Source of the DNA: Bacillota bacterium
Lineage (GTDB): Bacteria; Bacillota; Clostridia; Peptostreptococcales; Anaerovoracaceae
Length of the DNA stretch: 8,489 bases
Direction of reading: 5' to 3'
Assembly (NCBI GenBank): GCA_017619905.1
Contig: JAFZRK010000188.1
Coordinates: 1 to 8,489, forward strand
The position numbers and the translations under genes are program-made. The first letter of the stretch is position 1; each line of letters begins with the position of its first letter. Positions 1 to 5,444 of the stretch are shown piece after piece. Under the pieces are notes generated by a model that ran no database searches, was not told where the DNA came from, and saw nothing but the letters and a program-made list of their open reading frames with translations.

Positions 1-1
1 G

Positions 2-2002
2 AAGTACGCGGGCGTAGTAGTAGACAACAACACGAACGCCACGGACGTGATATATACGTATAAGACGGATCTGGAGGACATACGGGTCGGCCAGAAGGTC
101 ATAGTTCCTTTCTCCGTGCACGACCGCAGGGCGGAAGGGTACGTGGTGTCGCTGTCGGACGTAGCGCCTGAGGGCGTCAAGCGATTCAAGGCCATAGAGT
201 CCATCGTACCGGACGTGCAGCTTTCGGAGGAGGCCGTAGGCACTGCTTTGTGGATGCGCGACCGCTTCCTGTGCAGATACATAGAGGCGCTCAAGTGCTT
301 CCTGCCTGTGTCGGACGTCAAAAGAAAGACCAAGGATCCGTTCGAGGACATAGAACCGGAACCGCTGTCGGTAAAGGAACTTACGGCTGAGCAGACCGCG
401 GCGCTTGCGGAAATAAACTGCGCGCTGGCGGAACGGAAGAACAGGATATTCCTGCTCCACGGCGTTACCGGATCCGGCAAGACCGAAGTCTACATCCAGG
501 CCATGAAGAACGTCATAGAGGACGGCAGGCAGGGCATAGTGCTGGTGCCGGAGATATCGCTCACGCCGCAGCTCGTGGGGCGTTTCATGAGCCGCTTCGG
601 CAAAGAGAGCATAGCGGTGCTCCACAGCCGCCTTACTCCTGCGCAGAGAGGCGCCCAGTACAAGAGGATAGAGAGCGGCGAGGTGAAACTGGTGATAGGC
701 GCCAGATCCGCCATCTTTGCGCCGCTTAAGGACATAGGGCTGATAATAATGGACGAGGAGCACGAGACCTCCTACAAGTCCGACATGAGCCCCAAATACG
801 ACACTCTGGAGGTCGCGGAGAGACGCGCGCTGACGCACGGAGCCGTCATAGTTCTGGGAAGCGCGACGCCGTCCGTGGTGGACTTCAGCAGGAGCGAGAG
901 CGGAATCTTCGAGCGGCTGGAACTGACCGAGCGCTACAACAGAAACCCGCTCCCGCACGTTGAGATCGTGGACATGGCGTCGGAGATAAGGGCCGGCAAC
1001 AGGAGCTTGTTCTCCAAGCGCCTGCTGACGGAGATACAGCGCTGCCTTCAGGAAAAGAAGCAGATAATACTGTTCCTGAACCGCAGGGGCTACGCGTCGT
1101 TCGTGTCGTGCAGGGAATGCGGCCACACCATGCGCTGCCCGGAGTGCGGAATAACCTACACCTACCACAGGCAGGAAAGGGCCCTGATGTGCCATTACTG
1201 CGGGCGGAAAGTCCCCATGCCGAAGGTCTGCCCGGAATGCGGCAGCAAGCTGATAGGCGGCTTCGGAGCCGGGACTGAGCAGGTTGAACTGAAGATACAG
1301 GAACTGTTCCCGGATGCCGCGGTCGAGCGTCTGGATCTGGACACCGCCAAAAAGAAGGGCAGCATGGAGAGCGTGCTGAAGCGCTTCGGCAAAGGCAAGG
1401 TGGACATACTGATAGGCACGCAGCTGGTGGCCAAGGGACTGGATTTTGCTAACGTGGGCCTTGTGGGAGTCATATCCGCGGACGTTTCGCTGAACATACC
1501 GGATTTCCGGAGCGCGGAGAGGACCTTCCAGCTCATTACGCAGGTGGCGGGACGCTCCGGCAGGGGAGACGAGCCCGGTCTGGTGATAGTCCAGACCTAC
1601 GATCCGGAAAACCCCGCGCTGCAGTACGCGTCGGTCCACGACTACAGGGGATTTTACGACATGGAGGTATCGCTGCGCAAAGCCGCGGGATATCCGCCGT
1701 ATTCGGACATATATCAGATAGTGGTGTCGGATGAGGATGAAGAACTTGCTTACGCTTCCGCGGGGCGCTGCGCGGCATGGCTCCGTAAGAAGCTTCCTCA
1801 GGGCACGGCGGTGCTGGGACCCGCTCCGGGCGTGCTGGTAAAGGCGTCCGGGCAGTACAGGTTCCAGGTGCTGATAAAATCACCCTACGGCAGCAGGAAG
1901 AACACCAGCGCCGCAATAAGAAAACTAAAGGACATCTATACGGAGCAGAAGGGCGTGGCCAGACTGCTGACGGTGGATATAAACCCGTACTCGTTCGTGT
2001 AG
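2..2002 (+). CDS. priA: Primosomal protein N' (PriA), replication-restart DNA helicase, 5'-partial
   Basis: PriA is a 3'-to-5' superfamily 2 helicase that recognises stalled or collapsed forks and reloads the replicative helicase. The frame is open to the left edge and begins KYAGVVVDNN, the usual PriA N-terminus; base 1 (G) could be the last base of an ATG, so only the start codon seems missing. The GTG at 47 is inside the conserved N-terminal domain and is not the start. Taking K as residue 2, the protein is about 667 aa. Visible parts: 3'-DNA-binding domain (about 1-103); Walker A GVTGSGKT (155-162); Walker B DEEH (252-255); GSATPS motif; eight zinc-binding cysteines (371, 374, 380, 383, 398, 401, 411, 414); late helicase motifs GTQLVAKGLDF and QVAGRSGRG; C-terminal domain ending DINPYSFV. 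The protein is short for the family (E. coli 732, B. subtilis 805 aa) because the winged-helix region between residues 103 and 128 appears absent. Identity is very secure. Confidence 0.97.
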   Translation, partial: KYAGVVVDNNTNATDVIYTYKTDLEDIRVGQKVIVPFSVHDRRAEGYVVSLSDVAPEGVKRFKAIESIVPDVQLSEEAVGTALWMRDRFLCRYIEALKCFLPVSDVKRKTKDPFEDIEPEPLSVKELTAEQTAALAEINCALAERKNRIFLLHGVTGSGKTEVYIQAMKNVIEDGRQGIVLVPEISLTPQLVGRFMSRFGKESIAVLHSRLTPAQRGAQYKRIESGEVKLVIGARSAIFAPLKDIGLIIMDEEHETSYKSDMSPKYDTLEVAERRALTHGAVIVLGSATPSVVDFSRSESGIFERLELTERYNRNPLPHVEIVDMASEIRAGNRSLFSKRLLTEIQRCLQEKKQIILFLNRRGYASFVSCRECGHTMRCPECGITYTYHRQERALMCHYCGRKVPMPKVCPECGSKLIGGFGAGTEQVELKIQELFPDAAVERLDLDTAKKKGSMESVLKRFGKGKVDILIGTQLVAKGLDFANVGLVGVISADVSLNIPDFRSAERTFQLITQVAGRSGRGDEPGLVIVQTYDPENPALQYASVHDYRGFYDMEVSLRKAAGYPPYSDIYQIVVSDEDEELAYASAGRCAAWLRKKLPQGTAVLGPAPGVLVKASGQYRFQVLIKSPYGSRKNTSAAIRKLKDIYTEQKGVARLLTVDINPYSFV

Positions 2003-2019
2003 CGGACGGCGCGGAGATC

Positions 2020-2025
2020 AGGAGG
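2020..2025 (+). promoter_or_regulatory. Ribosome-binding site of def
   Basis: A perfect AGGAGG Shine-Dalgarno core sits four bases before the def ATG at 2030, in the 27-base gap after the priA stop codon. It is the strongest ribosome-binding site in the window and fixes the def start. Confidence 0.85.
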
Positions 2026-2029
2026 AGAC

Positions 2030-2506
2030 ATGGCACTCAGAAGAATACTCACAGACGGAGACGAGACTTTAAAGAAAGTCTGCCGTCCCGTGACGGAGAT
2101 CAACGACAGGATAAGGAGCATACTCGACGACATGGCGGAGACCATGCACGACGCGGGCGGGGTTGGCCTTGCCGCGCCTCAGGTAGGGATACTAAGGCGC
2201 ATGTTCGTGGTGCAGACCGACCCGGAAGGACCGCTGTACGAGCTTATAAATCCGCAGATAATGGAGACCGACGGCGAGCAGACGGGCGACGAGGGCTGCC
2301 TTTCCGTGCCCGGCTACGTGGGGACGGTCACCAGACCTAACTACGTGAAAATAAAAGGACTTGACAGAAATGGCAATTCTGTAGAGTACGAGGGAACCGA
2401 GCTTTTAGCGAGGGCGTTCCTGCACGAGAACGATCACCTGGACGGCGTACTCTACACGCAGAAAGCCACGGACATCCACTACGCCGAGACCGAAGAGGAA
2501 GAGTGA
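2030..2506 (+). CDS. def: Peptide deformylase
   Basis: This metalloenzyme removes the N-formyl group from the initiator methionine of new proteins as they leave the ribosome. All three family motifs are present in the 158-aa product: GVGLAAPQ (residues 44-51), EGCLS (88-92) with metal ligand Cys90, and HENDH (132-136) with metal ligands His132 and His136 and catalytic Glu133. The length suits the short deformylases common in Clostridia. The residue before the HExxH motif is Leu131 where many deformylases have Gln or Cys, a small variation. The start is fixed by the AGGAGG site just upstream. The C-terminus is acidic (four Glu at the end), and the gene's stop codon overlaps the fmt start. It sits next to fmt, whose product adds the formyl group that Def removes, a very common pairing. 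Confidence 0.97.
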   Translation: MALRRILTDGDETLKKVCRPVTEINDRIRSILDDMAETMHDAGGVGLAAPQVGILRRMFVVQTDPEGPLYELINPQIMETDGEQTGDEGCLSVPGYVGTVTRPNYVKIKGLDRNGNSVEYEGTELLARAFLHENDHLDGVLYTQKATDIHYAETEEEE

Positions 2507-3438
2507 TGAAGATAGTCTACATGGGCACGCCGGACTTCGCGGTGGCCCCTCTTAAAGCGCTCTGCGCTGCAGGTCACGACGTGGTCCTGGCGGTCACCAA
2601 GCCGGACCGCGCGAAGGACCGCGGAAAGAAGCTGCAGTCCTGCCCTGTAAAGCAGGCGGCGCTGGAGCTCGGAATTCCGGTATCCACGCCGGAGAAGCTG
2701 CGAGGAAACGAAGAGTTCCTGGAGGAGCTGAGAAGCGCTTCTCCGGATCTTATAGTGGTCGCTGCTTACGGAAAGATACTTCCTCCCGGGATCCTTGAGC
2801 TGCCGAAGTACGGCTGCGTCAACGTGCACGCTTCGCTGCTGCCTGCGTACAGAGGTTCCGCGCCCATTCACAGGGCGGTGATGGACGGCTGCGAAAAGAC
2901 CGGCGTCACGATAATGATGATGGAAGAAGGTCTGGACAGCGGCGACATGCTTGCCCAGGCAGAGACATTCATCGGCGAGAAGACCACGGAGCAGCTCCAC
3001 GAGGAGCTTTCGGAGCTGGGGGCGGAGCTTCTGGTAAAGACGATACCCGGCCTTGAGGACGGCACGGCGGTAAGGGTTCCGCAGGACGGACGTCTTGCCA
3101 CTTACGCGCCAATGGTCTTCAAAGAAGAGGGAATAATAGATTTTTCGAAGACCGCAAGGCAGATCTGCTGCCTTGTCAGGGGCTTCAATTCCTGGCCCAC
3201 CGCTTCCACCGTGCTGGACGGTAAGGTGATGAAGGTCCATGGGGCAAAGCCCGGAAAGAACTCTCCCACAGGCAAGGCGCCCGGAACGGTCGTGTCCGCC
3301 GGAAAGGACGGCATAGAGACCGCCTGCGGGGACGGCACGGTTCTGCTGACTAACATCCAGATGCCCGGCAAAAAAGCAATGGACGCATCCGCTTTTCTTC
3401 TGGGACATAAAATTGAAATCGGTACTGTTTTAGGGTAA
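2506..3438 (+). CDS. fmt: Methionyl-tRNA formyltransferase
   Basis: The enzyme transfers a formyl group from 10-formyl-tetrahydrofolate to Met-tRNAfMet so that translation can start. The 310-aa product begins MKIVYMGTPDFAV, the typical Rossmann-like N-terminus. It carries NVHASLLPAYRGSAPI with Asn106 and His108, and GLDSGD with catalytic Asp144; these three residues fall at the same numbers as in E. coli Fmt (315 aa). The tRNA-binding C-terminal domain includes FNSWPTAST. I chose the ATG at 2506 rather than the in-frame GTG one codon earlier because the family starts directly at M-K/R-I. The ATG shares its A with the def stop (TGATG), so translation is probably coupled; an AGAGG stretch at 2494-2498 inside def may serve as its ribosome-binding site. 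The last 60 bases are noticeably AT-rich and contain a promoter-like sequence. Confidence 0.97.
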   Translation: MKIVYMGTPDFAVAPLKALCAAGHDVVLAVTKPDRAKDRGKKLQSCPVKQAALELGIPVSTPEKLRGNEEFLEELRSASPDLIVVAAYGKILPPGILELPKYGCVNVHASLLPAYRGSAPIHRAVMDGCEKTGVTIMMMEEGLDSGDMLAQAETFIGEKTTEQLHEELSELGAELLVKTIPGLEDGTAVRVPQDGRLATYAPMVFKEEGIIDFSKTARQICCLVRGFNSWPTASTVLDGKVMKVHGAKPGKNSPTGKAPGTVVSAGKDGIETACGDGTVLLTNIQMPGKKAMDASAFLLGHKIEIGTVLG

Positions 3439-3441
3439 AAT
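3413..3441 (+). promoter_or_regulatory. Candidate sigma-70/sigma-A type internal promoter
   Basis: TTGAAA (3413-3418) and TAAAAT (3436-3441) are separated by exactly 17 bases, each matching five of six consensus positions. They lie in an AT-rich patch at the end of fmt in an otherwise GC-rich window. Transcription would be expected to begin near 3448, a few bases inside the annotated rsmB start, so the site either makes a transcript that cannot start rsmB normally, fires slightly early to give a leaderless rsmB message, or is not functional. It could supply extra transcription of the downstream prpC-prkC-rsgA part. This is a sequence match only. Confidence 0.4.
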
Positions 3442-3443
3442 AT

Positions 3444-4724
3444 ATGGATGGGGACAGGCGCCTTGCGTTTTTGATCTTAAAAGAAATATCGGAAAAGGGC
3501 ACCTGGTCCAACCTTGCGGTAAAGGACCGTCTCCTTAAGGAAGAGCACGATTCCGCGCCTTTCATAAGGGAACTGGTCTACGGCTGCTTAAGGAACCAGA
3601 TCCTTCTGGACAGCAACATAGACCGCTTCCTTAAAAAGCCCGGGCTCGGAAGGTCCGAGCGCGTCCTGCTGCGCATGGGGTTCTACCAGCTTGCGCTCAT
3701 GGACGGTGTGGCTGACCACGCCGCGGTGAACGAGACCGTGTCTTTGGCGGCTTCTTTCATCAAGGGACATCAGGGTTTTATAAACGCGGTCCTGAGGAGT
3801 TTTCAGAGGGACGGAAAGCGCCTTCTTTACAGCGATCTTCGCACGCAGTACTCCTGCGAGGACTGGATAATAGACATCCTTACGGATGCGTACGGTCCGG
3901 AGAAGACGGAAGAGATACTGAAGAGCAGCTGCGCTGTCCCGCCGTTCACGGTAAGGGTCAACCGGCTGAAGATAAGCCGGGAGGAGCTTGCGGAGCGTTT
4001 CGAAAAGCTTGGAGCGCACGCGGAGCCGGTCCCGGAATCGGAACTTTGCCTTAAGGTTAAAGGTCCCGTTCTGGGAAGCGCGGAATACCGGGACGGACTG
4101 TTCTCCGTTCAGGGAACCGCCTCTGCAAGCGCCGTGGAGATGCTGGGTCCAAAGCCCGGAGAGTCGGTCCTGGACCTTTGCGCTGCGCCCGGAGGCAAGA
4201 GCTGCGCTGCGGCGGAGCTTATGGGGAACAGCGGGGAGATACTGGCTTCGGACGTCTACCCGCACCGCGTACAGCTGATAGAGAACGAAGCTGCGCGGCT
4301 GGGTCTGGGCATAATCAGGACCTGCGCGGCGGATGCCTCGGTATTCGTTCCGGAGCAGGAAGGCCGCTGGGACAGGGTAATAGCGGACGTGCCTTGCAGC
4401 GCGCTGGGCACCATGGCGAAGGACCCGGAGATAAAGCTCAGGAAACTGAGCAAGGAGCAGGCGGAAGAGTACATCGGCGGGCTCGCGGAAGTTCAGCTGA
4501 GCATCCTTGCCAATGCCTGCGCCTACGTAAAGAAAGGCGGGACGGTGCTCTACAGCACGTGCACCGTGGACCCCGCGGAGAATCAGGAGATAGTAAGCGC
4601 CTTCCTTAAGGCGCATGACGGATATACGGCAGCCGCGGAACGTCTGCTGCTTCCGGACGGTAAAGGGCAGGAGGGCTTCTACGCCTGTCTCATAAGGAGA
4701 AACGATGATCAGCATTGGCTTTAA
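3444..4724 (+). CDS. rsmB: 16S rRNA (cytosine-C5) methyltransferase RsmB
   Basis: RsmB (Sun/Fmu) uses S-adenosylmethionine to methylate a cytosine of 16S rRNA (C967 in E. coli). The 426-aa product matches the family length (E. coli 429). An N-terminal NusB-like helical domain (about 1-140, with ELVYGCLRN and INAVLRSF) is followed by the methyltransferase domain: SAM-binding LDLCAAPGGK (243-252), motif IV with Cys318 (DVPCSALG), and motif VI STCT with the putative catalytic nucleophile Cys373. Both cysteines of the two-cysteine m5C mechanism are present. Unusual are PCSA where PCSG is usual, AKDPEI in place of the common RRxPEI/DI, and QGTAS (from Gln223) in place of a QDxxS-type segment. No good Shine-Dalgarno sequence precedes the ATG; only AGGG at 3432-3435 is near. 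The start is supported by homology because the NusB-like domain begins immediately. The last 20 bases overlap prpC. Confidence 0.92.
   Translation: MDGDRRLAFLILKEISEKGTWSNLAVKDRLLKEEHDSAPFIRELVYGCLRNQILLDSNIDRFLKKPGLGRSERVLLRMGFYQLALMDGVADHAAVNETVSLAASFIKGHQGFINAVLRSFQRDGKRLLYSDLRTQYSCEDWIIDILTDAYGPEKTEEILKSSCAVPPFTVRVNRLKISREELAERFEKLGAHAEPVPESELCLKVKGPVLGSAEYRDGLFSVQGTASASAVEMLGPKPGESVLDLCAAPGGKSCAAAELMGNSGEILASDVYPHRVQLIENEAARLGLGIIRTCAADASVFVPEQEGRWDRVIADVPCSALGTMAKDPEIKLRKLSKEQAEEYIGGLAEVQLSILANACAYVKKGGTVLYSTCTVDPAENQEIVSAFLKAHDGYTAAAERLLLPDGKGQEGFYACLIRRNDDQHWL
4694..4699 (+). promoter_or_regulatory. Ribosome-binding site of prpC, inside rsmB
   Basis: AAGGAG lies five bases before the prpC ATG at 4705 and is embedded in the last codons of rsmB. 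It supports the overlapping start of prpC. Confidence 0.75.
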
Positions 4725-5436
4725 GACCGACAAAGGAAAGACCAGGCAGGACAACGAAGACTCGGTGTTCGTGCTCCCCGACAGGAACCTCTACATGGTC
4801 GCCGACGGAGTGGGAGGCCAGAGCAACGGAGAGCTCGCCAGCCGCACCGCGGTGGGCTACATGGCGCAGTTCGCCGCGCTCCATCCCATAGGAGAAGTCC
4901 GCGAGGGCATAGCGCTCAAGCATTACTTCATGTCGCTTCTGTCCGGCGCCAACGAACTGATCTACGGCAAAGCCAACGGAGAGCAGGTCAACACAGGCAT
5001 GGCCACTACCGCTCTCCTCTGCTACTTAAGGAACGACAACGCCTACGTGGTCAACGTCGGCGACAGCAGGGCGTATCTGGTCCGCGACGGCCTCATAATG
5101 CAGGTCACCACGGATCACACCCTCATACAGGAGATGCTGGACAGCGGCGAGATAACTGAGGAGCAGGCAAAGTCTCACCCGGAAAAGCATGTGATCACAA
5201 GGGCCGTGGGCGGAGAGCCCACCGTGGACCCGGATTTCTTCTCTTTCAGGACCTATCCCGGAGACACCATAGTCCTCTGCACGGACGGTCTCTACGGAAT
5301 GGTGGCGGAAGAGGAGATAGCCCGCGTGGCGAGCGCGTCCAGGACCATGCACGGGCTCGCGAGATCGCTCGTCGATATGGCTAATGAAGGCGGCGGTGAG
5401 GACAACATCACCGTGGTATGCGTCCGCATACAGTAA
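4705..5436 (+). CDS. prpC: PP2C-family Ser/Thr protein phosphatase (PrpC/Stp)
   Basis: This metal-dependent phosphatase removes phosphate from proteins phosphorylated by the neighbouring PASTA kinase and from the kinase itself. The 243-aa product is the minimal cytoplasmic PP2C form with no membrane segment. PP2C motifs appear in order: RQDNEDS (residues 14-20), ADGVGG (33-38) with metal-binding Asp34, NTGMATTA, a GDSRAYL segment, TTDHT, ITRAVGG, CTDGLYG with Asp194, and GGEDNITVV with Asp233 near the C-terminus. All expected metal-binding acidic positions that I can place are present, so the enzyme should be active. It starts 20 bases inside rsmB, and its stop codon forms part of the ribosome-binding site of prkC, so kinase and phosphatase synthesis are probably linked. 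The symbol follows B. subtilis; stp is also used. Confidence 0.95.
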   Translation: MISIGFKTDKGKTRQDNEDSVFVLPDRNLYMVADGVGGQSNGELASRTAVGYMAQFAALHPIGEVREGIALKHYFMSLLSGANELIYGKANGEQVNTGMATTALLCYLRNDNAYVVNVGDSRAYLVRDGLIMQVTTDHTLIQEMLDSGEITEEQAKSHPEKHVITRAVGGEPTVDPDFFSFRTYPGDTIVLCTDGLYGMVAEEEIARVASASRTMHGLARSLVDMANEGGGEDNITVVCVRIQ

Positions 5437-5440
5437 GGAG
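5434..5440 (+). promoter_or_regulatory. Ribosome-binding site of prkC overlapping the prpC stop codon
   Basis: TAAGGAG contains the prpC stop codon TAA as its first three bases and lies four bases before a GTG at 5445. This decides the prkC start in favour of the GTG over the ATG at 5418, which has no such site and lies inside prpC. Confidence 0.75.
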
Positions 5441-5444
5441 CAGC

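Noticed and set aside
2503..2505. GTG one codon before the fmt ATG as start
   Set aside because: The family begins M-K/R-I-V; the ATG at 2506 gives this directly and forms a standard stop/start overlap with def.
3114..3153. Inverted repeat GGTCTTC ... GAAGACC as a possible hairpin or terminator in fmt
   Set aside because: The 7-base arms are separated by 26 bases, there is no following T run, and the segment encodes the conserved Fmt stretch around KEEGIIDFSKTA. Chance is the simpler explanation.
2479..3408. 309-codon open frame on the - strand opposite fmt
   Set aside because: It is exactly codon-aligned with fmt, so its stops would need TTA, CTA or TCA codons in fmt, which are rare at this base composition. 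The translation is rich in Arg, His and Leu with no recognisable domain.
4178..4609. 143-codon + strand frame inside rsmB
   Set aside because: It lies wholly within conserved methyltransferase motifs of rsmB and its translation is low-complexity Arg/Gly/Ala-rich, typical of a shadow frame.
3588..4754. 388-codon open frame on the - strand opposite rsmB
   Set aside because: It has the same codon-aligned relation to rsmB and the same explanation. rsmB has clear conserved motifs throughout, and the antisense product has none.
5418..5444. Earlier ATG start for prkC inside prpC
   Set aside because: It adds nine non-conserved residues and lacks a ribosome-binding site, whereas the GTG at 5445 follows TAAGGAG and begins right before the kinase domain.
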